NCBI RefSeq assembly: GCF_032391395.1
Contig: NZ_CP135916.1
Location: 496,001-560,000, forward strand
Direction: 5' to 3'
Origin: Sphingomonas sp. Y38-1Y
GTDB taxonomy: Bacteria > Pseudomonadota > Alphaproteobacteria > Sphingomonadales > Sphingomonadaceae
DNA: 64,000 nt
In this document: positions 27,276 through 35,444 of the stretch, in pieces
How positions within the stretch are numbered: the stretch's first letter is position 1
Layout: each line of letters starts with the position of its first letter
Translations under genes and position numbers: made by a program
Notes under the pieces: generated by a model
The model's database searches: none
The model's input: only the letters and a program-made list of their open reading frames with translations
Told to the model about the DNA's origin: nothing

Positions 27276-28196
27276 GTGACCCATGCCATCGCCATCGTCG
27301 GATTGGGCAAGATCGCGCAGGACCAGCATCTGCCGACGCTCGCCGCCAGCGACACGCTGCATCTGGCGGGCGTCGTCAGCGGTCATGCCAAGGACCTGGA
27401 CGTGCCCGTCGCGCGGACGATCACCGAGCTGAAGGCCGCCGTGCCCGACCTCGTCGCCGTGTCGCTCTGCACCCCGCCGATGGCGCGGACGGCGCTGATC
27501 GAGGAGGCGCTGTCGCTCGGCCTGGACATCATGGTCGAGAAGCCGCCAGCCGCCAGCGTCAGCGTCGGCGAACGCTATGCCGCGATGGCGCGGGAGGCGG
27601 GGCGGGCGCTTTACCTCACATGGCACTCGCGCGAGGCGAGCGGCGTCGGCCCCGCGGCCGAGTGGCTGTCGGCGCGCACGCTCCGCCGGGTGTCGATCGC
27701 GTGGAAGGAGGACGTTCGCGTCTGGCATCCGGGCCAGGAATGGATCTGGGAGCCGGGGATCGGCGTGTTCGATCCTGGCGTCAACGCGCTGTCGATCCTG
27801 ACGCGGCTGGTGCCCGGCACCGAGCTTCATGCCGCCACGCTCAAATATCCTTCCGATCGTGAGGCGCCGATCATGGCCGACCTGACGATGGCGCGCGGCG
27901 AGACCGAGATCGCCGCCGAATTCAGCTTCGACCAGCGCGGGCCGCAGACCTGGACGATGACGCTGGAAACCGACGACGGCACCGCCGAGCTTCGCGAGGG
28001 CGGGGGCCGCCTGTTCCTCGACGGCGCGGAGGTCGCGGTGCCGGAGGGGACCGAATACGGCCGGCTGTATCGGCGCTTCGCCGGCATGATCGGCACCGGC
28101 GCGATCGACGCCGATCTTTCGCCCTTCCGCCTCGTCGCCGATGCGTTCATGCTCGGCCGGCACGAGCGCGTGGGGGCGTTCCGCTGGGACGATTGA
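27276..28196 (+). CDS. Gfo/Idh/MocA oxidoreductase, likely L-arabinose/D-galactose 1-dehydrogenase
   Basis: Starting at GTG after GGGAGAGCGTC, the protein is 306 residues. HAIAIVGLGKIAQDQHLPTL is the Rossmann NAD(P) motif, followed by VEKPPAASV (family EKP motif) and YLTWHSREA. It resembles the galactose/arabinose 1-dehydrogenases of alphaproteobacteria, which oxidise the sugar to its lactone in the nonphosphorylative pathway. The adjacent symporter and arabinofuranosidase support L-arabinose as the relevant sugar. The downstream dehydratases of that pathway are not in the window. Confidence 0.82.
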   Translation: MTHAIAIVGLGKIAQDQHLPTLAASDTLHLAGVVSGHAKDLDVPVARTITELKAAVPDLVAVSLCTPPMARTALIEEALSLGLDIMVEKPPAASVSVGERYAAMAREAGRALYLTWHSREASGVGPAAEWLSARTLRRVSIAWKEDVRVWHPGQEWIWEPGIGVFDPGVNALSILTRLVPGTELHAATLKYPSDREAPIMADLTMARGETEIAAEFSFDQRGPQTWTMTLETDDGTAELREGGGRLFLDGAEVAVPEGTEYGRLYRRFAGMIGTGAIDADLSPFRLVADAFMLGRHERVGAFRWDD

Positions 28197-28216
28197 CCGC
28201 GCTTTTTCGACCCATA

Positions 28217-28227
28217 TAGTCCGATAA
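28217..28227. promoter_or_regulatory. TAGTCCGATAA box upstream of the sugar symporter
   Basis: TAGTCCGATAA matches TTGTCCGACAA at nine of eleven positions and lies 26 bases before the ATG of the FucP-type gene, in a short AT-rich stretch. Proposed operator; not tested. Confidence 0.4.
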
Positions 28228-28252
28228 AAAACAGAGATCTGGAGGATCGCCG

Positions 28253-29572
28253 ATGGCCCTGCCGCCGAGCCAGCCCGCATCGGGCACCCATGCCGCCACC
28301 GCCGGGGGGCGGTCGGCATCCTACGCGCCCGCGCTGACGCTGCTCGCCAGCCTCTTCTTCATGTGGGGCTTCATCACCGTCATCAACAACACGCTGCTGC
28401 CGCACCTGCGCAGCGTGTTCGACCTCAACTACACGCAGACGACGCTGATCGAGAGCGTGTGGTTCATCGCCTATTTCGTCGCCTCGATCCCCTCGGCCAA
28501 GCTGATCGAGCGGATCGGTTATCAGAAGTCGCTGGTAACGGGCTTGCTCGTGATGGCGGCAGGGTCGGCGGGGATGACGCTGGCGGCGAGCCTGCCGTCC
28601 TATGGCGTCACGCTGGTCATGCTGTTCGTCATCGCCAGCGGCATTACGCTGCTTCAGGTCGCGGCCAACCCCTATGTCACCGTCATCGGCCCGCCGGAGA
28701 CGGGGTCGTCGCGCCTCAACCTGGTTCAGGCGTTCAATTCGCTCGGCACCACGCTGGCGCCGCTGTTCGCGGGCTATCTGATCCTCGGCCGCTCGGTAGG
28801 TGGCACGACGCAGGACCGCGTGCTGACCCAAGCGGAGCGGCTGGCCGACGCGCAGTCGGTGATCCTCCCCTATGTCCTCGTCGCCGGCGTGCTGGTGGTG
28901 CTTGCGGTCGTCATCGCCCGCTTTCCGCTGCCCGCGATCGGCCAATCGACGCAGCGCGTCACGCGTGAGGAGCGCAAGCGGCTGTCGCTGTGGAGCCACC
29001 GCAACCTCGTGTTCGGCGTGCCGGCGATCTTCATCTACCTGATCGCCGAGATCGGCGTCGCCAACCTCTTCATCAACTTCGTCTCGCAGCCCGACATCGC
29101 CAACATCACCCAGGCGGAGGCGTCGCGCTACCTCTCGCTCCTGTGGGGCGGGATGATGGTCGGCCGCTTCGCCGGCTCGCTCATCATGCAGAAGATCCCG
29201 GCGGAGACGGTGCTCGCAGGCTTCTCGATCGGCGCGTTCGTCGTGATGCTCGGCGCCACCTTCCTGACCGGACCGGCGGCGATGTGGTCGCTGATCCTGG
29301 TCGGGCTGTTCCACTCGATCATGTTTCCCACGATCTTCTCGCTCGGCATCAAGGGTCTGGGGCCGCTGACCGAGGAAGGATCGGGGCTGCTCATCATGGC
29401 GATCGCCGGCGGTGCGCTGGTGGTGGTGCAGGGCTGGCTGGCGGACCGCTATGGCCTCCAGACCTCGTTCCTGCTGACCGTCGTCTGCGAGCTCTACATC
29501 CTCTTCTATGCGGTGTGGGGTGCCAAGGCGACCAACGCGCTGCCCGAGCCGGAGGTCGCGCCCGCCGAATGA
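28253..29572 (+). CDS. FucP-type sugar:H+ symporter (FHS family, MFS)
   Basis: The 439-residue protein has twelve predicted helices. The family signature LASLFFMWGFITVINNTLLPHLRSVFDLNY lies near residues 30-60, followed by VTGLLVMAAGSAGM and ITLLQVAANPYVTVIGP, typical of fucose/galactose/glucose proton symporters. A GGAGGA lies before the ATG. It would import the arabinose released by the neighbouring GH51 enzyme across the inner membrane. Confidence 0.9.
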   Translation: MALPPSQPASGTHAATAGGRSASYAPALTLLASLFFMWGFITVINNTLLPHLRSVFDLNYTQTTLIESVWFIAYFVASIPSAKLIERIGYQKSLVTGLLVMAAGSAGMTLAASLPSYGVTLVMLFVIASGITLLQVAANPYVTVIGPPETGSSRLNLVQAFNSLGTTLAPLFAGYLILGRSVGGTTQDRVLTQAERLADAQSVILPYVLVAGVLVVLAVVIARFPLPAIGQSTQRVTREERKRLSLWSHRNLVFGVPAIFIYLIAEIGVANLFINFVSQPDIANITQAEASRYLSLLWGGMMVGRFAGSLIMQKIPAETVLAGFSIGAFVVMLGATFLTGPAAMWSLILVGLFHSIMFPTIFSLGIKGLGPLTEEGSGLLIMAIAGGALVVVQGWLADRYGLQTSFLLTVVCELYILFYAVWGAKATNALPEPEVAPAE

Positions 29573-29650
29573 CGCAGTGGAGCGCCGCCTGAAATCGGGT
29601 GGCGCTTCACCGTCCTTCCTCGACCGTTGCCAAGCCGGTCGGTCCCGAAT

Positions 29651-29661
29651 ATGTCCGAGTA
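29651..29661. promoter_or_regulatory. ATGTCCGAGTA box upstream of the arabinofuranosidase
   Basis: ATGTCCGAGTA keeps the TGTCCGA core of the boxes at 27247 and 28217, 48 bases before the arabinofuranosidase start. Third member of the proposed regulon; weakest match. Confidence 0.35.
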
Positions 29662-29708
29662 ATCATGAAGGCCGCGACAGGATCGCGGCCGGTACTCGGG
29701 AGGATGAC

Positions 29709-31274
29709 ATGGCGGGCTGGCTGGGCAAACGAACTCGACTGGGCGCGGTCGCGCTGGGCCTCGCGCTGATGGCGCCCGCCGCGGCGCAGGAAGCGCCCAA
29801 GCCGACCGAGATCACCGTCCGCGCCGATGCGCCCGGCCCCGTCTATCACAAGGCGATCTTCACCCAATTCGCCGAGCATCTCGGCACCGGGATCTATGGC
29901 GGCCTGTGGGTGGGCGAGAAGTCGAAGATCCCCAATGTCCGCGGGTTCCGCAGCGACGTTGTCGGTGCCTTGAAGGAACTGGGCGTGCCGATCGTGCGCT
30001 GGCCCGGCGGCTGCTTCGCCGACGAATATCACTGGCGCGAAGGCGTCGGCCCGCGCGCCAAGCGCCCGGTCAAGATCAACACCCACTGGGGCGGCGTGAC
30101 CGAGCCGAACACCGTCGGCACGCACGAATTCTTCGAGCTGGTCGGCCAGCTCGATGCCGAGGCGTATATCTCCGGCAACGTCGGCAACGGCACGCCGCAG
30201 GAAATGGCCGAGTGGGTCGAATACATGACCTCGCCCGCCGGCAGCCTTGCCGACGAGCGGGCGAAGAACGGCCGCAAGCAGCCGTGGCAGCTTCCCTATT
30301 TCGGGATCGGCAACGAGCTGTGGGGCTGCGGCGGCAACATGCGCGCCGAGTACGCCGCCGATGTCACGCGCCGCTATGCCACCTTCATCAAGGCGCCGGC
30401 GAACACGCGCATCCTCAAGATCGCGTCGGGCGCGAACAACGACGATTATCGCTGGACCGAAGTGATGATCCGCGACGCGGCCAAGCAGATCGACGCGCTG
30501 TCGCTCCATTACTACACGGTGCCGGGCGGCTGGCCGCCGCGCGCCTCATCGACCGACTTTGACGAGGCGGGTTGGGCACAGACGCTCGCCGCCACGTGGA
30601 AGATGGACGAGTTCATCACCAAGCACGTCCAGATGATGGACAAGTACGACCCCGAGAAGCGCATCTGGCTGGCGGTCGACGAATGGGGCACGTGGTACGC
30701 GCCGCTGCCTGGCACCAATCCCGGCTTCCTGCGCCAGCAGAACACGATGCGCGACGCAATGGTCGCGGCGATCAACCTCAACATCTTCGCCAAGCATGCC
30801 GACCGCGTGAAGATGACCGCGATCGCGCAGATGGTCGACGTGCTCCAGTCGATGATCCTGACCGACGGCGCGCGGATGGTGAAGACGCCCACCTATCACG
30901 TGTTCCACATGTACAAGCCGTGGATGGACGCGACGGTGCTGCCGATCGAGCTGAAGGGCGGCTGGTACAACAAGGACCAGTATGTCATCCCCGCGATCAG
31001 CGCCTCGGCAATCCGCGGCAAGGACGGCGTGGTTCGCGTGGCGCTCGCCAACGCCGATCCCAACCAGCCGAACAGCGTGACGGCGATGCTGTCGGGCGTC
31101 CAGGCGGGCACGGTGACGGGCACGGTCCTCACTGCCGACGCGATCACCGCGCGCAACGACTTCGACGCGCCGAACCGCGTGGCGCCGCAGGCGTTCACGG
31201 GGGCAAGCATCGCCGGCGGTCAGCTCACCGCCACGCTGCCGCCCAAGTCGGTGGTGGTTCTGGAGCTGCGCTGA
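29709..31274 (+). CDS. Secreted GH51 alpha-L-arabinofuranosidase
   Basis: The 521-residue protein has a signal peptide ending near AAAQ-EAP. The GH51 barrel shows VPIVRWPGGCFADEYHW, the acid/base Glu in FGIGNELWGCGGN, and the nucleophile Glu in LAVDEWGTWY, followed by a C-terminal beta domain. It releases L-arabinose from arabinan, arabinoxylan or oligosaccharides, here in the periplasm or outside. Preceded by GGGAGGATGAC. Together with the preceding two genes it forms a sugar-uptake and oxidation module. Confidence 0.93.
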   Translation: MAGWLGKRTRLGAVALGLALMAPAAAQEAPKPTEITVRADAPGPVYHKAIFTQFAEHLGTGIYGGLWVGEKSKIPNVRGFRSDVVGALKELGVPIVRWPGGCFADEYHWREGVGPRAKRPVKINTHWGGVTEPNTVGTHEFFELVGQLDAEAYISGNVGNGTPQEMAEWVEYMTSPAGSLADERAKNGRKQPWQLPYFGIGNELWGCGGNMRAEYAADVTRRYATFIKAPANTRILKIASGANNDDYRWTEVMIRDAAKQIDALSLHYYTVPGGWPPRASSTDFDEAGWAQTLAATWKMDEFITKHVQMMDKYDPEKRIWLAVDEWGTWYAPLPGTNPGFLRQQNTMRDAMVAAINLNIFAKHADRVKMTAIAQMVDVLQSMILTDGARMVKTPTYHVFHMYKPWMDATVLPIELKGGWYNKDQYVIPAISASAIRGKDGVVRVALANADPNQPNSVTAMLSGVQAGTVTGTVLTADAITARNDFDAPNRVAPQAFTGASIAGGQLTATLPPKSVVVLELR

Positions 31275-31280
31275 GGCTTC

Positions 31281-31304
31281 GTGCTCCCGCGCAGGCGGGA
31301 GCAC
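31281..31304 (+). terminator. Stem-loop after the arabinofuranosidase gene
   Basis: GTGCTCCCGC-GCAG-GCGGGAGCAC is a perfect 10-base stem 7 bases after the stop codon, followed by AATTCCTTC rather than a T-run. Likely end of the arabinose transcript, possibly also an mRNA-protecting structure. Confidence 0.6.
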
Positions 31305-31317
31305 AATTCCTTCTATG

Positions 31318-31406
31318 TTTCCCCGGCGGAGGCCGGGGTCCAGTTGGGGAACGTTGCGCCTCTTACGCAAGCCTTCCCACCTGGGCCCCGGCCTTCGCCG
31401 GGGAAG
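31318..31406. repeat. Pair of CCCCGGC hairpins between arabinofuranosidase and kdpE
   Basis: CCCCGGCGGAGGCCGGGG and CCCCGGCCTTCGCCGGGG bracket about 45 bases. The second equals the hairpin at 11900. They separate two converging operons and may terminate kdp transcription. Confidence 0.65.
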
Positions 31407-31426
31407 TGGGCTGAAGAAGATGCGCT

Positions 31427-32107
31427 TCACCCCGCCAGCAAGCGGTACCCCACCCCCAGCTCGTTCGCGACGACGCTGCCCACCTCGCCCGCCGGCTCGA
31501 TTTTCTGGCGGAGGTTGCGGATGACGATGCGGAGATACTCGATGCGCGCGTCATGGTCGCCGGGCCACGCGGCGGCGAGGATGCGGTCGTGCGTCACCAC
31601 GCGGCCGGCATGGCGCGCGAGCACCGCCAGCACGTCATGCTCCTTGCGAGTCAGGTGCACCTCCGCCCCGTCGCGGCGGACGATGCGGCGGTCGAGGTCG
31701 ATCGCCACCGCGCCCGCCTGCACCACCGGCGGGGCGGGCTCGCCGCCGCGCTGGCGGAGCGCGACGCGCAGGCGGGCGAGCAGCTCCTCGCTATCGAACG
31801 GCTTGGTGACATAGTCGTCGGCGCCGAGGTCCAGAGCGGCGACCTTCTCCGCCGTCGCTTCGCGTGCGGAGACGACGATCAGCACCACCCCCGGCATCCG
31901 CGCGATCAGCGGCACGAGCTCCAGCCCGTCGCGGTCGGGCAGGCCCAGGTCGAGCAGCACCGCGTCGGGATGCGCGTTGCCGATCAGCGGCAGCGCATCG
32001 GCCGCGCGCACCGCCTCGACCACCCGGTATCCCTGCCGCTCCAGCGTCGCGCGCAGCAGGCGGCGGATCGAGAACTCGTCGTCGACGACCATCACCGTGC
32101 CCGCCAT
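31427..32107 (-). CDS. kdpE: Response regulator KdpE
   Basis: The 226-residue OmpR-type regulator has a receiver domain (VMVVDDEFSIRR, phosphoacceptor Asp53 in LLDLGLPDRDG, Lys in VTKPF) and a C-terminal winged helix (LTRKEHDVLAVLARHAGRVVTHDRIL, then EYLRIVIRNLRQKIE). It would be phosphorylated by KdpD and activate kdp. It starts inside the stop codon region of kdpD (one-base overlap) and closes the operon. Confidence 0.94.
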   Translation of the reverse strand: MAGTVMVVDDEFSIRRLLRATLERQGYRVVEAVRAADALPLIGNAHPDAVLLDLGLPDRDGLELVPLIARMPGVVLIVVSAREATAEKVAALDLGADDYVTKPFDSEELLARLRVALRQRGGEPAPPVVQAGAVAIDLDRRIVRRDGAEVHLTRKEHDVLAVLARHAGRVVTHDRILAAAWPGDHDARIEYLRIVIRNLRQKIEPAGEVGSVVANELGVGYRLLAG

Positions 32108-34764
32108 CAGCCCACCCCCTCGCGCACGATCAACGCCGCCGGAAACACGAGCGTGAAGCGCGCGCCGCTGCGGTCGGTGCGGTTGGCGGCGGTGACGGTC
32201 ATGCCCATCGCGTCGGCGAATGCCTTGACGATGGCAAGCCCCAGGCCGGTGCCGCCCGCCGCCCGGTCCGACCCCTCGACCCGCGCGAACGTCTCGAACA
32301 GCTGCGCCTCGCGGCCTGGTGGCAGTCCCGGTCCCTCGTCGACCAGCGACAGGCTGAGCTCGCCGTGTCGATGCGCACCCTCGATCGTGATCGGGCCGCT
32401 GGGCGCGGCATAGCGGCCCGCATTCTCGAACAGGTTGAGGAGGATATGGTGGAGAAGCCGTGCATCGGCGCGGACGAGCGGCAGGTCGGGCGGCACGTCC
32501 AGCCGCAGCGCATGCCCCGACAAAGCGCGCCGGGCATCGTGCGCAGCGCCGGCGACCGCGTCGGTCAAGTCGATCGGTTCGATGCGCAGGTCGAGCGCGC
32601 CCGCTTCGACCCGCGCCATGTCGAGGAGGTTGGTGATGAAGCGATCGAGCCGCGCCGCCTCCCCTTCGATCGTCGCGATCAGGTCTGGCGTCGCGCCGTG
32701 GCGAAGCTCGGCAGCGGCGGCGATGACGGCGGTGAGCGGCGTGCGCAGATCGTGGCTGACCGAGGATAGGAGCGCGGCGCGAAGACGATCGCGCGTTCGG
32801 ACCGCCTCGACATCGCGCATGTCCGCCTCGAGTCGCAATCGCTCGAGCACCAGCGCCGCCTGATCGGCGAGGCCGGCGAGCAGCGGCAGCCGGTCGGCGC
32901 GGACGGGCTCGCCGCCGCCAAGGTCGGCGAGGCCGAGCACGGCGAGCGTCCGCTCGCCGGCGCGAAGCGGCTGGAAGCGCCATTCGGACCCCGCGAGCGT
33001 GCCCGATCCGCGCCCCGCCGGCGCCGCGCTGTCGAACGCCCAGCGCGCGGCGGCGAGGTCCATCGTGTCGAGGCGATACTCGGCACCGCTCGCCGCCAGG
33101 ATCGCGAGTTCGCCCGACGCATCGGGGGCGAGCAGGATCGCCTGCGCGTCGAACAGCGGCGCAAGCTCGTCGCAGATCGCCCGCGCCGCTTCTTCTCGCG
33201 AGCCGAGCGCGGTGAGGCGGCGGAGGAAGCCCGCCAGCGCGGCATTGGTCCGCGCGCTGGCGGCGGCAAGGTCGGCCTGTGCGCGAACGCGCGCGGCGAG
33301 GTGGCTGGTCGCGACGGCGATGCCGAGCAGCACGACGATCGAAACGACATTCTCGGGATCGCTGACCGTCAGCGTGCCCGTCGGCGGCAGGAAGAAGAAG
33401 TTGTAGGCAAGGCTGGAGGCGATACCCGCGAACAGCCCGGTGCGAAGCCCGAACAGGCTCGCCGCCGCCATGACCGGCAGGAGGTAGAGGAGCGCGACGT
33501 TGCCGAGGTCGAGCACATGCGCGAGCAACGTCGCCGCGGCGGTGACCCCCGCGACCATCGCTGTCGTCCAGGCATAGCCGGCGGGCCGGCCCCACTCGCC
33601 AGACCGGCGGACGGGCGACGGCGGCGGTGCGGGGGTGTCGAGCGGCAGGACATGGACGCCGACGCCCGGCGTCTCGCGCACCAGCCGGTCGACGACTGAG
33701 CCGTGGCGAAGCTCGAACCAGCGCGACCGCTGCGACTTGCCGACGACGAGCTGCGTGGCGCGCGCGTCGGCCAGGTGCGCGCGGATGCCCGCGACCACGT
33801 CGGCAGCGGGCACGGTGGCGACGGTGCCGCCGAGCTGCGTCGCCAGGTCCATCGCGGCGGCCAGGCGTCGATGCTCGCCCTCGCCGAAGCGGGCGCTGCG
33901 CGGCGTCTCGACGAACACCGCGCTCCAGGGGGCGTGCTGCGCGTCGGCGATGCGCTTGGCGGCGCGGACGAGGCCGTCGGCACCGGGCAGTTCGGACAAG
34001 GCGACGACGATCCGCTCGGTCCCCGCCCAGGTCCCGCCCAGCCCCAGCGCGCGGACATGGTCGAGCATCTGCGCGTCGACCGCCTGCGCCGCGCGGCGCA
34101 GCGCGAGTTCGCGCAGCGCCGACAGGTTGGACTTGGAAAAGAAGTGGGAGAGCGCGCGCGTCGCCTCTTCGGGGAGATAGACCTTGCCCGCCTTCAGCCG
34201 CTCGATCAGCTCGTCGGGCGGGATGTCGACGACTTCGAGCTCGGCGATCTCGAGCAGATGATCGGGCACCGTCTCTCGCACGCGGACGCGGGTGAAGCCG
34301 GCGACGACGTCGTTGAGGCTCTCGACATGCTGGATGTTGAGCGTCGAATAGACGTCGATCCCGGCGGCGAGCAGTTCCTCGACATCCTGCCAGCGGCGCG
34401 AATGGCGGCTGCCCGGCGCGTTGCGATGCGCGAGCTCGTCGATGAGCGCCAGCCGCGGGGCGCGGGCGATCAGCGCGTCGGGGTCGAGTTCGTGGAGCGT
34501 GCGCCCTTCATAGGGCACGGCCCGGCGCGGCAGGATCTCGTGCCCGCGCAGCAGCGCCTCGGTCTCGGCGCGGCCATGCGTCTCGACCACGCCGATGACG
34601 ACGTCGACGCCCTCGCGCCGGCGCGCCGCGCCTTCGGCCAGCATCTCGTAGGTTTTGCCGACCCCGGGCGCGGCGCCGAGGAAGATCTTGAGGCGCCCGC
34701 GACCCTCGCGCGCCGCCTGGCGGAGCAACGCGTCGGGATCGGGGCGGGCGCCGTCTTCGCTCAA
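32107..34764 (-). CDS. kdpD: Sensor histidine kinase KdpD
   Basis: The 885-residue protein starts at TTG overlapping the kdpC stop (TTGA). The KdpD N-terminal domain with Walker A GAAPGVGKTYEML lies near residues 29-41, a universal-stress-type domain follows (about 230-380), then four closely spaced helices near 395-480, a GAF-like domain, and the kinase core with the phosphoacceptor His in SVSHDLRTPL near 660 and GTGLGLAIVKAFADAMG. It senses K+ limitation or ionic strength at the inner membrane. Confidence 0.95.
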   Translation of the reverse strand: MSEDGARPDPDALLRQAAREGRGRLKIFLGAAPGVGKTYEMLAEGAARRREGVDVVIGVVETHGRAETEALLRGHEILPRRAVPYEGRTLHELDPDALIARAPRLALIDELAHRNAPGSRHSRRWQDVEELLAAGIDVYSTLNIQHVESLNDVVAGFTRVRVRETVPDHLLEIAELEVVDIPPDELIERLKAGKVYLPEEATRALSHFFSKSNLSALRELALRRAAQAVDAQMLDHVRALGLGGTWAGTERIVVALSELPGADGLVRAAKRIADAQHAPWSAVFVETPRSARFGEGEHRRLAAAMDLATQLGGTVATVPAADVVAGIRAHLADARATQLVVGKSQRSRWFELRHGSVVDRLVRETPGVGVHVLPLDTPAPPPSPVRRSGEWGRPAGYAWTTAMVAGVTAAATLLAHVLDLGNVALLYLLPVMAAASLFGLRTGLFAGIASSLAYNFFFLPPTGTLTVSDPENVVSIVVLLGIAVATSHLAARVRAQADLAAASARTNAALAGFLRRLTALGSREEAARAICDELAPLFDAQAILLAPDASGELAILAASGAEYRLDTMDLAAARWAFDSAAPAGRGSGTLAGSEWRFQPLRAGERTLAVLGLADLGGGEPVRADRLPLLAGLADQAALVLERLRLEADMRDVEAVRTRDRLRAALLSSVSHDLRTPLTAVIAAAAELRHGATPDLIATIEGEAARLDRFITNLLDMARVEAGALDLRIEPIDLTDAVAGAAHDARRALSGHALRLDVPPDLPLVRADARLLHHILLNLFENAGRYAAPSGPITIEGAHRHGELSLSLVDEGPGLPPGREAQLFETFARVEGSDRAAGGTGLGLAIVKAFADAMGMTVTAANRTDRSGARFTLVFPAALIVREGVG

Positions 34765-35333
34765 CGCGTCAGGTCGAGCGCTTGGTTGAGCGCGAGCAGG
34801 TTGACGGTGGGATCACCGAGAATGCCGGGCGCGGCGGTGTGGCGGCGCACCAGCGACTCGACGCGCGCAATCGGCAAGCCGCGGACCCGCGCTACCCGCG
34901 GCGCCTGTGCCAGCGCGTTGGCGGGCGAGATATCTGGGTCGAGCCCCGAGCCGCTCGCCGTCGCCATGTCGGCGGGAAGCAGGCCGGTCACACCCTCGGC
35001 GCGGCGCGCGGCGATATCCGCCTTGACGCGGTCGAGCAGCGCCTGGCTGGTCGGCCCGAGGTTGGAACCGGAGGAGGCGAGCCCGTCATAGCCCTGGCCC
35101 GCCGCCGACGGGCGCGACCGAAAATATCGCTCGCTGGTGAAGGCCTGGCCGACAACGGCCGAACCGATCACGCGGCCCGACGCATCGCGAACGAGGCTGC
35201 CGTTCGCCTGGGCGGGGAAGAGCGCTTGCCCGATGCCGGTCATGGCCAGCGGATAGCCGATGCCGAGCAGCAGCGCGAACAGGATCGTCATGACGATCGC
35301 GGGCCGCAGGGCCGAGGTGATGTCGTGGTTCAT
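34761..35333 (-). CDS. kdpC: K+-transporting ATPase subunit KdpC
   Basis: The 190-residue protein has one N-terminal membrane helix (AIVMTILFALLLGIGYPLAMTGI) and periplasmic motifs GSAVVGQAFTSERYFRSRPSAAG, then ASSGSNLGPTSQALL and LDPDISPANALAQ, all typical of KdpC. It stabilises the KdpAB complex. It is separated from kdpB by 111 bases filled by a palindromic repeat, unusual inside this operon. Confidence 0.95.
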   Translation of the reverse strand: MNHDITSALRPAIVMTILFALLLGIGYPLAMTGIGQALFPAQANGSLVRDASGRVIGSAVVGQAFTSERYFRSRPSAAGQGYDGLASSGSNLGPTSQALLDRVKADIAARRAEGVTGLLPADMATASGSGLDPDISPANALAQAPRVARVRGLPIARVESLVRRHTAAPGILGDPTVNLLALNQALDLTR

Positions 35334-35345
35334 TTCTGTCTCCGT

Positions 35346-35437
35346 CCGTTCGCCCTGAGCTTGTCGAAGCCTGTCCTGAGCTTCGCCGAAGGGGGCGTGT
35401 TCCGGGCACGTGCTTCGACAAGCTCAGCACGAACGGT
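35346..35437. repeat. Palindromic repeat in the kdpB–kdpC gap
   Basis: CCGTTCGCCCTGAGCTTGTC continuing GAAGCCTG is mirrored by CGTGCTTCGACAAGCTCAGC continuing ACGAACGG, with an internal CCTGAGCTTCGCCGAAGG. Same family as 3361. Being inside a polycistronic transcript, it would form a large hairpin between two cistrons. Confidence 0.8.
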
Positions 35438-35444
35438 GGTAGGT

